A DNA stretch of 64,000 nucleotides from Pseudanabaena biceps. GTDB taxonomy: Bacteria > Cyanobacteriota > Cyanobacteriia > Pseudanabaenales > Pseudanabaenaceae. The position numbers and the translations under genes are program-made. Below the pieces are notes generated by a model, which had not been told where the DNA came from, did not search any database, and saw nothing but the letters and a program-made list of their open reading frames with translations. The stretch spans positions 3,565,001 through 3,629,000 of the forward strand of contig JAATWA010000001.1 of assembly GCA_013361095.1 (NCBI GenBank), in the 5' to 3' direction. Shown here one piece after another: positions 53,421 to 61,239 of the stretch. How positions within the stretch are numbered: position 1 is the stretch's first letter; each line of letters starts with the position of its first letter.

Positions 53421-53455
53421 GCGATCGCAACTTTACCCAGTGAAGTGGCGATCGC
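53421..53455 (+). repeat. 35-bp hairpin repeat R1
   Basis: GCGATCGC-AACTTTACCCAGTGAAGT-G-GCGATCGC. HIP1 octamers pair at the ends and ACTT..AAGT inside, with loop around CCCA. Precedes the 55-residue gene by 17 bases. Confidence 0.92.
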
Positions 53456-53472
53456 CTTACCAAATCAAACCC

Positions 53473-53640
53473 ATGACAGAAGTAGAAAAACTGATAAACG
53501 CTCTCCGAGCTAGCCCCAAGACAAAAGATGAACTCGAAAGAGTTGTTAGCTTCAAAACCGAAGTAAAAAACCTCGTTTACACAGCCAAGAAAAAAGGGTT
53601 TCAAATCTCCTATGAATCAGGCAAATACAGACTCACTTAA
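53473..53640 (+). CDS. Winged-helix-like small protein (left copy)
   Basis: 55 residues from ATG 53473, identical to the right-hand copy at 60600. MTEVEKLINALRASPKTKDE, then LVYTAKKKGFQISYESGKYR, resembles a small winged helix. It overlaps the next gene by 29 bases in another frame. Confidence 0.7.
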   Translation: MTEVEKLINALRASPKTKDELERVVSFKTEVKNLVYTAKKKGFQISYESGKYRLT

Positions 53641-53848
53641 TTCTCTCAAGCACAGGCAAACCGTATATATATCCGATCCAGATTTCCCTAAATACAGATC
53701 AGGGGAGTTTACAGGATGGTTGACAGAAAGCAATAACTTAGCGATCGCCTATATCGAAGTCTTCGACAGAAGCAGTCGCAAAAAGGATCATCTCGAAACT
53801 GTGTGCGTATCATCAGATTTTTTATCTTGTATACCTCCAATCCGCTAA
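53612..53848 (+). CDS. Hypothetical early protein (left copy)
   Basis: 78 residues (TVYISDPDFPKYRSGEFTGW, SNNLAIAYIEVFDRSSRKKD), beta-rich, SH3/KOW-like look. Identical to the copy at 60392. Function unknown. Confidence 0.65.
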   Translation: MNQANTDSLNSLKHRQTVYISDPDFPKYRSGEFTGWLTESNNLAIAYIEVFDRSSRKKDHLETVCVSSDFLSCIPPIR

Positions 53849-53856
53849 CCAATCAT

Positions 53857-53891
53857 GCGATCGCAACTTTACCCAGTGAAGTGGCGATCGC
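53857..53891 (+). repeat. 35-bp hairpin repeat R2
   Basis: Identical in sequence to R1; 18 bases before the ASCH gene start. Confidence 0.92.
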
Positions 53892-53909
53892 TCTACCAAT
53901 TTGAAAACT

Positions 53910-54296
53910 ATGGAAACCTACAAAAAAGCTTTATCGATTAGACAGCCTTGGGCATGGTTGATCGCGAATGGCTACAAAGGCATTGAAAACAGATCATGGA
54001 ACACGACCTATAGGGGCGAATTTTTCATCCATGCGGCTAAAGCTATGACCAAAAAAGAGTATCAGCAATGCCAAGAATTTATGGATTTGGTTGATAAAGA
54101 GCGCAATATTTTACTACCCCGAATCTATGACCTAGAGTTTGGCGGGATTATTGGCGCTGCAACCCTTACAGCGTGTGTAACGGAGTCTGATAGCGGCTGG
54201 TTTACTGGGAAATATGGCTTTGTATTAGAAGAAGCCAGAGTACTTCCATTGATGCCCTGCACAGGAAAATTAGGATTCTTTTATCCAAGTTATTAA
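53910..54296 (+). CDS. ASCH-domain protein (left copy)
   Basis: 128 residues from ATG 53910. ASCH/PUA-like motif: KALSIRQPWAWLIANGYKGI, ENRSWNTTYRGEFFIHAAKA, and later FGGIIGAATLTACV. Such proteins bind RNA or act on modified nucleosides in known cases. Identical to the copy at 59944. In phages ASCH proteins often lie in early operons. Confidence 0.85.
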   Translation: METYKKALSIRQPWAWLIANGYKGIENRSWNTTYRGEFFIHAAKAMTKKEYQQCQEFMDLVDKERNILLPRIYDLEFGGIIGAATLTACVTESDSGWFTGKYGFVLEEARVLPLMPCTGKLGFFYPSY

Positions 54297-54304
54297 CCAA
54301 ACAC

Positions 54305-54339
54305 GCGATCGCAACTTTACCCAGTGAAGTGGCGATCGC
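54305..54339 (+). repeat. 35-bp hairpin repeat R3
   Basis: Same sequence as R1 and R2; 40 bases before the primase-helicase start, followed by CA and T8. Confidence 0.92.
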
Positions 54340-54379
54340 CATTTTTTTTGTATAAATTTTCATCCATGCAAGAAAGCCA

Positions 54380-57328
54380 ATGACATTTTCAATATTTGAC
54401 CACGTTCAATTCAACAAAACAGGTAGGGCAATATGCCCTTCATGCCTAATTACCAAAGGGGAAGGCTACCGCAAATACAATTTATCTGTATCACTGCAAC
54501 CCGCCGATCATGGTGCATACAAATGTCATCGAGGCTGCACAGTCGAGCAAATCAGAGAGGCAATTGGGGACTCAAAACCACTTGAGAAAACCTATATCCC
54601 CACAGCCAAGCCGCCCAAAGAAATCCAATACAAAACCACAGAGCAAATTGAATCCCAAAGCAGGGCATTAAGAGCTGAAAAACCCTCAAAGAATGCACCC
54701 AAAGCATTGCAATACCTACTTGATAGGGGTTTAGAGATTCGCACTATTGAGTATTTCAAGATTGGCTATACTTTCAAGGATTTTGCCTACGGCAAGGAGT
54801 GGAAACCTACACCATGTATCTATATTCCCTACGAAATCGACCAAGGTAAATGGCTTGGGAAATATTTCCCCAATAAGTGGCTACCCGAAAGCGATCGCCC
54901 CGATCAGCAAATGTCACAGCCCTATGTAACTGCACGCTGGTACTTCACCCATGAACCAAACGGCAAAGAATTGTGGATTTGTGAGGGTGAATGGGATGCA
55001 CTTTTATTAGGTCAGCAACTCTACAACCAGAAATTAGATATCAGCGTATGTACCGCCACTTGCGGCGCAGGCGGTATTCCGAAAGATTTATCCCCATTGG
55101 ACAAATACGATCGCATCGTCATTTTTTATGATCGTGATGAGGCAGGCGAAAAAGGAGCAAAAAAACTTGCTGAGGCAATTGGCGATCGCGCCTTCATTGC
55201 CACTACTCCCGCCCCCGTTGATCACAATCAAGGCTTCGATATTACCGACGGCTTCAAGGAATTTGGTGACGAATACCTTGCAATGCTTATCCAAGCCTCA
55301 GTTTCAAAAAATACTATCGATATTGTTTCAGAGGAAATTGCAGAAATTATTGAGGAAAATCCAGAGGCGGCGCGAAGCGCCACAGAGGAAACAGAGAAAG
55401 AAATTATCCATCTAGACCGATACGACCCCGACGAACCGCCTATATCAGAGCATTTCAACCAGATCGCCCAGAAAAAACTATTTAGTGACAAGCATTGGGT
55501 TTGTATTAATGACACCTTGCACTATTGGACAGGCGCACATTATGAAGCCAGCCCCGATCCAGTCGAAAAGCGTCGCATCAGTGAATTTTGCAATAAGTTT
55601 CTGGTCTACGACGATCGCACCAATAAGCGCACATATAAATATGCCAATGAGCAAAGCGTCAATGCCGTGATGAAATGGGTCAAAGTTGGCTTTGGTGTTG
55701 ACCCTACAACCGTCAATCCCACAGGTTTAAACCTTGCTAACGGTGTACTGACTATTGAATGGGAAGGTAAAGCACCAACTTGGAAACTCAAAAACCATCA
55801 TCCAAACTTGGTTTATACCTACTGCTCTAAAGTCAGGTATGACCCCAAAGCCGATCATGAAACTTGCGATCGCTTACTAATCGCCCTCGACGATGCACAG
55901 CGAGATGTATTTCTGAAAACAATTGCCGCCTGTTTTGACTTGGCTAATGTGCGTAAAGTCATGCCCGATCGTCTGCGTGGTTTACTTTTGCAAGGTGACG
56001 GCTCCAACGGCAAAGACACACTCAGAGAAGCGATCGCCGAAATATTTTCACGCGGTATCACTGGCTGTTCCCTGCGAGATTTCCAACAATATGACGAGGG
56101 CAAAAAATTTCCACTTGCCAAACTGGAATACAGTCGCATCAATTGGGCATCTGAAAACCATTCACGCTTAAGCCTTGACAGTCTGCAATCTCTTAAAAAC
56201 GTGCTTACTGGCGATCCGATTGATATCGAACGCAAAAACGTAGACGATTACGACATCAAACCCGCCTGTATCGTGCTTTTGAACTGCAACGAAGCACCGT
56301 CAATTGTTGGCGCACAAAAAGCCATTGAGTCACGGTACGCGATCGTCAAGTTTGCGAAAACCTTTACCAGTGACCCGCAATCACCCGACGAGCTACCCGC
56401 CGATCCGCGCTTCAAGAATGACCCCGAATTTCTTCAAAATCAGGTGTGTCCGTCTTTGCTCAACCGCTTGCTAGATGCACTGGTCAGACTTATGCAAGAT
56501 GGCATTGACTACAAACCATTGGCGGGCGCAATTCAAGAAGCGAAAGAGGCAAGTTGCCACTTAATCAGGTGGGCGGCTGATATCAAATTAGAGCAGGGGC
56601 ATGGACGTATCAAGGTGGGCGATCTCTACGAAAGCCTTAAATCTTGGTATGTCGATCAAGGCATCGTCGAAATAGAAACCACTTACAGAGGTACAGAGAA
56701 AAAAGAAAAAATTGATTGGCTTGATGATGGTAATCGCTTCGACCCATGGATAAAAGCATCTCGGATGATGAAGCCAGCGTTAACCAAAATCTTCCCAAGA
56801 GCGACTTTTAGTAATCGCACGAAGCAAGGTTTCTTTGTCTATGGTATCTGTTCTGTAAATTTTGCAAATTCTAATGATTCTGATTCATTTGATTCACCAC
56901 AAGAAGAAAATCAATATACAGAAAAGGTTTTAGCTTGTGAATCAAATGATGAATCAAATTATTTTGATTCGTATTCGATGAATCAAATTAAAAACAATCA
57001 CAATCTTAGTAATGGTGAATCAAATTTAAATGATGAATCAAATTATTCTGACTGTGAACTAAAAAAACCTGACAACCACGCCATTGGTGAACAAAATACA
57101 CCTAGTGAATCAAATCTGGGTGTCACTAATAGTTACTCACAGAAAAAATCAAAAACTTTTCAAGTTGGCGATCGCGTTCGCATCAAATCACCTCACTTTC
57201 TCGCAGGTAAAACAGGCAAAATCCTATATATCAATCAAAACTCATCACCCCAAGCAACTGTGGGCGGCGAGGACTGGGCGGTAAACCAAGGGTTCAACCT
57301 CGACCAATTGGAGGCAAATAACAAATGA
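54380..57328 (+). CDS. Primase-helicase (zinc ribbon, TOPRIM, SF3) with KOW-like C-terminus
   Basis: 982 residues. Zinc-finger CPSC (19-22) and CHRGC (49-53); DUF3854/TOPRIM core ELWICEGEWDALLLGQQ and IVIFYDRDEAGEKGAKK (about 200-260); D5-type SF3 helicase with Walker A QGDGSNGKDTLREA near 538, then INWASENHSRLS and IVLLNCNEAPS. Residues about 836-912 are a low-complexity linker rich in ESN, coded by ten-base iterons. A KOW-like domain closes the protein (VGDRVRIKSPHFLAGKTGKI). It probably primes and unwinds the element's DNA. Confidence 0.88.
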   Translation: MTFSIFDHVQFNKTGRAICPSCLITKGEGYRKYNLSVSLQPADHGAYKCHRGCTVEQIREAIGDSKPLEKTYIPTAKPPKEIQYKTTEQIESQSRALRAEKPSKNAPKALQYLLDRGLEIRTIEYFKIGYTFKDFAYGKEWKPTPCIYIPYEIDQGKWLGKYFPNKWLPESDRPDQQMSQPYVTARWYFTHEPNGKELWICEGEWDALLLGQQLYNQKLDISVCTATCGAGGIPKDLSPLDKYDRIVIFYDRDEAGEKGAKKLAEAIGDRAFIATTPAPVDHNQGFDITDGFKEFGDEYLAMLIQASVSKNTIDIVSEEIAEIIEENPEAARSATEETEKEIIHLDRYDPDEPPISEHFNQIAQKKLFSDKHWVCINDTLHYWTGAHYEASPDPVEKRRISEFCNKFLVYDDRTNKRTYKYANEQSVNAVMKWVKVGFGVDPTTVNPTGLNLANGVLTIEWEGKAPTWKLKNHHPNLVYTYCSKVRYDPKADHETCDRLLIALDDAQRDVFLKTIAACFDLANVRKVMPDRLRGLLLQGDGSNGKDTLREAIAEIFSRGITGCSLRDFQQYDEGKKFPLAKLEYSRINWASENHSRLSLDSLQSLKNVLTGDPIDIERKNVDDYDIKPACIVLLNCNEAPSIVGAQKAIESRYAIVKFAKTFTSDPQSPDELPADPRFKNDPEFLQNQVCPSLLNRLLDALVRLMQDGIDYKPLAGAIQEAKEASCHLIRWAADIKLEQGHGRIKVGDLYESLKSWYVDQGIVEIETTYRGTEKKEKIDWLDDGNRFDPWIKASRMMKPALTKIFPRATFSNRTKQGFFVYGICSVNFANSNDSDSFDSPQEENQYTEKVLACESNDESNYFDSYSMNQIKNNHNLSNGESNLNDESNYSDCELKKPDNHAIGEQNTPSESNLGVTNSYSQKKSKTFQVGDRVRIKSPHFLAGKTGKILYINQNSSPQATVGGEDWAVNQGFNLDQLEANNK
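56887..57114. repeat. TGAATCAAAT iteron cluster inside the primase-helicase gene
   Basis: Six direct copies of TGAATCAAAT at 56938, 56950, 56979, 57016, 57034 and 57105, and one inverted copy at 56887; a near copy at 56961. They fall in the linker codons. Clustered iterons inside an initiator gene suggest the replication origin. Confidence 0.8.
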
Positions 57329-57672
57329 GTGAGCTTATGAAAATCGCTGAAATTGTCGCAAAAAGACTCTCTGATGCTTTCCTGTCAATGGCTTCAGACT
57401 TTTCCAAACTAAGCGCCCCCGCACCATTATCGCAAGCAGAGCCTAAACCTGAATTCGTAAGCCTAAAGCGCAATGTGCCAAGCAAAATGTGGAATTACAA
57501 ACCACAAGAAAAGGTGCTAGTTCGCTTTACTGGCAGTGAATCCAGCTTTAAAATGCGAATTTTAAAAAAGCTCTCAGACTCTGAATACCTTGTGTATCAC
57601 CAAAATCAAGTAAAAAGCGAAGCAGTAAAGGCAACCACCGACGAGATACTTGGCTTAGATCCAGACAGGTAG
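57325..57672 (+). CDS. Small MSEL-type protein downstream of primase-helicase
   Basis: 115 residues, overlapping the previous stop by 4 bases (ATGA). N-terminus MSELMKIAEIVAKRLSDAFL is like that of the minus-strand counterpart at 57743 (MSELKEISVIMLKHLSKALL). The rest has a Tudor/SH3-like stretch (EKVLVRFTGSESSFKMRIL). Function unknown. Confidence 0.65.
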   Translation: MSELMKIAEIVAKRLSDAFLSMASDFSKLSAPAPLSQAEPKPEFVSLKRNVPSKMWNYKPQEKVLVRFTGSESSFKMRILKKLSDSEYLVYHQNQVKSEAVKATTDEILGLDPDR

Positions 57673-57742
57673 GCATACGAAATCAGGTTGTTTACGATAA
57701 TGGCTCTTTACGCAAGCGGCGGGCAATTTCGTAGGCTAATTG

Positions 57743-58051
57743 CTATAGATCATCTATGGGGTAGTTTATATCGTCTCTACTGATTACTTCAGACGTAGAG
57801 ATGGTAAAGGTTTTAGCGACTGATTTATTTTCTACGGTCAACATATCGCCGTCAATCTTGATGATTTCTGCCCAATATCTACGGGTTTTATACTGAAAAA
57901 GCACTGAAATACCACAATCTAGGGGCGGTGGAGAGCTTTCGATAATGGGGTGATTTTTGCCAAGGCTTTTAGATATCTCATGAGCCGCGCTGAGTAAGGC
58001 TTTTGACAAATGCTTAAGCATGATCACTGAGATTTCCTTAAGTTCGCTCAT
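57743..58051 (-). CDS. Small MSEL-type protein downstream of VapE helicase
   Basis: 102 residues, paralogous in layout and N-terminus to the 57325 gene; the start overlaps the VapE stop by 4 bases. C-terminal SVLFQYKTRRYWAEIIKIDG is Tudor/SH3-like. The gap 57673-57742 separates two convergent operons. Confidence 0.65.
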   Translation of the reverse strand: MSELKEISVIMLKHLSKALLSAAHEISKSLGKNHPIIESSPPPLDCGISVLFQYKTRRYWAEIIKIDGDMLTVENKSVAKTFTISTSEVISRDDINYPIDDL

Positions 58052-59874
58052 TTCGTAGGCTCCAATTGGTCAAGTTTAAAATGTTGCTCTACAGCCCAGC
58101 CATCCCCACCGACTACAGCGAACTCATTACCAAGCCGCAAGACCTTCCCTTTTTTGCCAGAAAGAAAGTGGGGAGATTTTACACGAACGCGATCGCCAAC
58201 TTTTAAAGAAAACTCTTTGGCGGACGTTTTTGGTGGCACTGGTGGCACTGCCATAGCTACACTGTTTACTGTGACTGGATTAGAGGTCAGTGCCACCTCT
58301 GAAATTTGGGGTGGTACTGGATGGTTTGAAATATGTTTAGGTGGTACTGGGTTAATAGGTGGCACTGAGGTGGCACTGTAGGTGGCACTGTCTTCTAACC
58401 CTTTATTTATATAGTTAGTAGTAGTATCAGTGCCACCAGTGCCACCTAATTCGTCATTTTTCTCTGGTGAAATCCAAAACTTAATTCCGTTTGAAGGTTT
58501 CTTCACCCAGCCAAGCGCTCTTAGTACATCTGTAACTCTCATTTGAGATGGTTTGTCCTGTTTGCCGATTTCAATTTTCAAAACCCGATCTAAAATTTCC
58601 GATGTGGTTACGCGATCGCGGCAAGAGCAGTAGTTAGAAATTGCTTCAAACCACGGCTCCTCTTTTTGGTATTCCTTGTTCAATTCTTGGCGCAAAATTT
58701 CTTCTTGCTGCGACAAAAACCACGGCTCTTTATTTAGGAAACATTGCACGGCAGCTCCCCAAATTGCCTCACGATTTTCCTTGAGTTTTTTGAGGTTAAC
58801 TTTGCCCTGAACTGGGACAACCCAGAAGCGACGGCTCCCCGTCGAGTCATTCAAAAAATCATCACGGTTTGTGCTGCCAACAATTACGCAATGTCGTGGG
58901 TAAGTTTCGATATTTTTTCCCCAAGGTCTGCGGTAAGAATCATGGGTACTTGTTAAAAATGCTTTGATGGAGCTGGCATCTCTTTGCGAGAAGATACGCT
59001 CTAATTCTCCCCACTCCAAAATCCAATGCGCCGACAGTCGCATCTTTTCGTTCTGATCGGTCACGTTGGAGCCAAGTCCATCGTCAAAGAAATCTCCTGC
59101 AAGAATTTTGAAGAATGTAGATTTACCTACACCCTGTCCACCTTGAAGAATTAGAGTTGTATCTACTTTGCACCCTGGTCTATATGCCCTTGCGACGGCG
59201 GCGATCAATGCCTTTTTAACCATCGTGTTGTAGATGGGTTCGGTGGTTGAGAAGTAATCGTTTGAAATTGTGTCAAGAATTGATGTTTCTTTGTTGTCTG
59301 CATGACATTTGTCTAGATAAGTGGTTAAAGGGTTGTATTCATTAACCACTGACATTTGAGCAACACAGTCGATCACAAAATCTTTTGACGAACAAATGCC
59401 ATATTTTAATAAATCTAGATACAAATAGTCTGGGGTAAGCTTTTGCCCGTCAAGCTCAACTTCTTTCGACATGGTGTTAAGCCTGAGACGATTCCTCCAC
59501 ATCTTTTGAAGACGTGAATATACAGCGCTTTTGGCTGTGATCTCTTTTTGTGGTGTGTAAGTGTCAATCTGCGACAGGCGGATCGTGCCGTCACCCTCTA
59601 CTTCAAAGGTTCCCCATTCTTTAAGTCGCTTCGATTTGGTTTCAAGTGTGCCGTCGCAGTATGGGGAAAAGTTGGTAAATCCCCATTCATACCATTCATA
59701 AAAAAGATTTTCGCCACAGGATTTAAGGCATGATCCGATGTCTCTCAGCATGTCGTAGTCATGGGCAAGGCGTGGTGGGAGTTTAGCTAGTTTTTCTAAT
59801 GCCCTGTTTTCCCGGTCCTGTATGTCTAGAATTTTCTCTGAATCTGTGTCTATATATGTCGTCATTTCTTTCAT
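58048..59874 (-). CDS. VapE/VirE-family replication helicase with KOW-like C-terminus
   Basis: 608 residues from ATG 59874. VirE/VapE P-loop domain: Walker A LILQGGQGVGKSTFFKILAG near 241, ILEWGELERIF, then CVIVGSTNRDDFLNDSTGSR and RFWVVPV. VapE proteins are replicative helicases typical of phage satellites. The linker at about 476-548 is Pro/Thr/Ser-rich and coded by GGTGGCACTG iterons; a KOW-like domain VGDRVRVKSPHFLSGKKGKV follows. It has no sequence match to the 982-residue primase beyond the KOW domain. Confidence 0.88.
   Translation of the reverse strand: MKEMTTYIDTDSEKILDIQDRENRALEKLAKLPPRLAHDYDMLRDIGSCLKSCGENLFYEWYEWGFTNFSPYCDGTLETKSKRLKEWGTFEVEGDGTIRLSQIDTYTPQKEITAKSAVYSRLQKMWRNRLRLNTMSKEVELDGQKLTPDYLYLDLLKYGICSSKDFVIDCVAQMSVVNEYNPLTTYLDKCHADNKETSILDTISNDYFSTTEPIYNTMVKKALIAAVARAYRPGCKVDTTLILQGGQGVGKSTFFKILAGDFFDDGLGSNVTDQNEKMRLSAHWILEWGELERIFSQRDASSIKAFLTSTHDSYRRPWGKNIETYPRHCVIVGSTNRDDFLNDSTGSRRFWVVPVQGKVNLKKLKENREAIWGAAVQCFLNKEPWFLSQQEEILRQELNKEYQKEEPWFEAISNYCSCRDRVTTSEILDRVLKIEIGKQDKPSQMRVTDVLRALGWVKKPSNGIKFWISPEKNDELGGTGGTDTTTNYINKGLEDSATYSATSVPPINPVPPKHISNHPVPPQISEVALTSNPVTVNSVAMAVPPVPPKTSAKEFSLKVGDRVRVKSPHFLSGKKGKVLRLGNEFAVVGGDGWAVEQHFKLDQLEPTK
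58232..58446. repeat. GGTGGCACTG iteron cluster inside the VapE gene
   Basis: Direct copies at 58232, 58241, 58358, 58369, 58381, with one-mismatch copies GGTGGTACTG at 58310 and 58340; inverted copies at 58288, 58428 and 58437. They lie in the linker before the KOW codons, the same place as the other helicase's iterons. Confidence 0.82.
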
Positions 59875-59900
59875 GGAGGAAAATTTATACAAAAAAAATG

Positions 59901-59935
59901 GCGATCGCCACTTCACTGGGTAAAGTTGCGATCGC
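59901..59935 (-). repeat. 35-bp hairpin repeat R4
   Basis: Minus-strand copy, counterpart of R3; lies 26 bases before the VapE start codon. Confidence 0.92.
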
Positions 59936-59943
59936 GTGTTTGG

Positions 59944-60330
59944 TTAATAACTTGGATAAAAGAATCCTAATTTTCCTGTGCAGGGCATCAATGGAAGTAC
60001 TCTGGCTTCTTCTAATACAAAGCCATATTTCCCAGTAAACCAGCCGCTATCAGACTCCGTTACACACGCTGTAAGGGTTGCAGCGCCAATAATCCCGCCA
60101 AACTCTAGGTCATAGATTCGGGGTAGTAAAATATTGCGCTCTTTATCAACCAAATCCATAAATTCTTGGCATTGCTGATACTCTTTTTTGGTCATAGCTT
60201 TAGCCGCATGGATGAAAAATTCGCCCCTATAGGTCGTGTTCCATGATCTGTTTTCAATGCCTTTGTAGCCATTCGCGATCAACCATGCCCAAGGCTGTCT
60301 AATCGATAAAGCTTTTTTGTAGGTTTCCAT
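59944..60330 (-). CDS. ASCH-domain protein (right copy)
   Basis: 128 residues, the same protein as 53910-54296 (ALSIRQPWAWLIANGYKGIE, ENRSWNTTYRG). The identity over a whole gene pair is unusual beside the diverged paralogues outside the arms, and points to recent duplication or gene conversion. Confidence 0.85.
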   Translation of the reverse strand: METYKKALSIRQPWAWLIANGYKGIENRSWNTTYRGEFFIHAAKAMTKKEYQQCQEFMDLVDKERNILLPRIYDLEFGGIIGAATLTACVTESDSGWFTGKYGFVLEEARVLPLMPCTGKLGFFYPSY

Positions 60331-60348
60331 AGTTTTCAAATTGGTAGA

Positions 60349-60383
60349 GCGATCGCCACTTCACTGGGTAAAGTTGCGATCGC
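60349..60383 (-). repeat. 35-bp hairpin repeat R5
   Basis: Minus-strand copy, counterpart of R2; 18 bases before the ASCH gene. Confidence 0.92.
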
Positions 60384-60391
60384 ATGATTGG

Positions 60392-60628
60392 TTAGCGGAT
60401 TGGAGGTATACAAGATAAAAAATCTGATGATACGCACACAGTTTCGAGATGATCCTTTTTGCGACTGCTTCTGTCGAAGACTTCGATATAGGCGATCGCT
60501 AAGTTATTGCTTTCTGTCAACCATCCTGTAAACTCCCCTGATCTGTATTTAGGGAAATCTGGATCGGATATATATACGGTTTGCCTGTGCTTGAGAGAAT
60601 TAAGTGAGTCTGTATTTGCCTGATTCAT
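60392..60628 (-). CDS. Hypothetical early protein (right copy)
   Basis: 78 residues, identical to 53612-53848; overlaps the upstream gene by 29 bases. Part of the duplicated arm. Confidence 0.65.
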   Translation of the reverse strand: MNQANTDSLNSLKHRQTVYISDPDFPKYRSGEFTGWLTESNNLAIAYIEVFDRSSRKKDHLETVCVSSDFLSCIPPIR

Positions 60629-60767
60629 AGGAGATTTGAAACCCTTTTTTCTTGGCTGTGTAAACGAGGTTTTTTACTTCGGTTTTGAAGCTAACAACTC
60701 TTTCGAGTTCATCTTTTGTCTTGGGGCTAGCTCGGAGAGCGTTTATCAGTTTTTCTACTTCTGTCAT
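60600..60767 (-). CDS. Winged-helix-like small protein (right copy)
   Basis: 55 residues, identical to 53473-53640; starts 17 bases after repeat R6 on its strand. Confidence 0.7.
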   Translation of the reverse strand: MTEVEKLINALRASPKTKDELERVVSFKTEVKNLVYTAKKKGFQISYESGKYRLT

Positions 60768-60784
60768 GGGTTTGATTTGGTAAG

Positions 60785-60819
60785 GCGATCGCCACTTCAC
60801 TGGGTAAAGTTGCGATCGC
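60785..60819 (-). repeat. 35-bp hairpin repeat R6
   Basis: Minus-strand copy at the outer edge of the right arm; sequence beyond it differs from the left side at once. Confidence 0.92.
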
Positions 60820-60824
60820 GTGAA

Positions 60825-61001
60825 TTACTTAGTTAGCTGTTTTTTTAGTTCCAGCTTCAAACATCTTTGAGCAAAATCCTTGTAAGCCAAATACAAGCTG
60901 TAGATTTCCTTGTTATCTGTGGGATCTGATACCTCTTCCTCTGGGCTGGAGAGAACTTCTTTAAGCGATAGGCGAAAAGTATGGTCTAGTTTTTTGATCA
61001 T
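60825..61001 (-). CDS. Small hypothetical protein (right operon only)
   Basis: 58 residues: MIKKLDHTFRLSLKEVLSSP, then acidic EEEVSDPTDNKEIYSLYLAY and a basic end KLELKKQLTK. It lies between repeats R7 and R6 and so repeats the pattern hairpin-then-gene. Not present in the left operon. Confidence 0.6.
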   Translation of the reverse strand: MIKKLDHTFRLSLKEVLSSPEEEVSDPTDNKEIYSLYLAYKDFAQRCLKLELKKQLTK

Positions 61002-61037
61002 GCTGTACCTTTTGAGTAGTTTTTTTAAGTTGGTAGA

Positions 61038-61072
61038 GAGATCGCCACTTCACTGGGTAAAGTTGCGATCGC
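61038..61072 (-). repeat. 35-bp hairpin repeat R7 (one variant base)
   Basis: As the others but the inner octamer reads GAGATCGC on the plus strand. It lies outside the 941-bp arms, so the hairpin repeat is older than, and independent of, the arm duplication. Confidence 0.9.
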
Positions 61073-61080
61073 ATGATTGG

Positions 61081-61239
61081 TTAAAAGTCGTTAACACTAA
61101 AGGAAAATCCACCCCAACGAATGTAAATTTGCGGGTATCCTCCTTCTTCGGAAAAGTTATTCCACTCAAAAAAGAATGGGTATCCAGTGCTACTCGAAAG
61201 GATCAGGCAATAGCAATCAATGCAGATAGTGATCCTCAT
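61081..61239 (-). CDS. Small hypothetical protein (right operon only)
   Basis: 52 residues: MRITICIDCYCLILSSSTGY, FFFEWNNFSEEGGYPQIYIR. Start overlaps the previous stop as ATGA. Aromatic-rich; unknown. Confidence 0.55.
   Translation of the reverse strand: MRITICIDCYCLILSSSTGYPFFFEWNNFSEEGGYPQIYIRWGGFSFSVNDF

Larger units (their letters stand above)
53421..54361. repeat. 941-bp inverted repeat, left arm
   Basis: Matches 59879-60819 in reverse orientation. The three genes inside have the same protein sequences in both arms, and the DNA I compared by eye is identical. The outer end coincides with the edge of a 35-bp hairpin repeat and the inner end lies a few bases before the helicase start. 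Confidence 0.92.
59879..60819. repeat. 941-bp inverted repeat, right arm
   Basis: Reverse complement of 53421-54361. It begins 4 bases before the VapE start codon and ends exactly at the outer HIP1 octamer of repeat R6. Confidence 0.92.

Noticed and set aside
55088..56235. Several minus-strand frames opposite the primase-helicase
   Set aside because: They are antisense shadows of a gene with clear domains along its whole length.
44118..57706. 15-bp word TTACGATAATGGCTC present at 44118 and 57692, considered as att or dif sites
   Set aside because: A few shared 15-mers are expected by chance in 64 kb on both strands, and neither copy sits at a clean boundary or beside an integrase.
53421..61072. 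Seven regularly spaced repeats considered as a CRISPR array
   Set aside because: Spacing is hundreds of bases with genes between, copies lie in both orientations and no cas genes are present.
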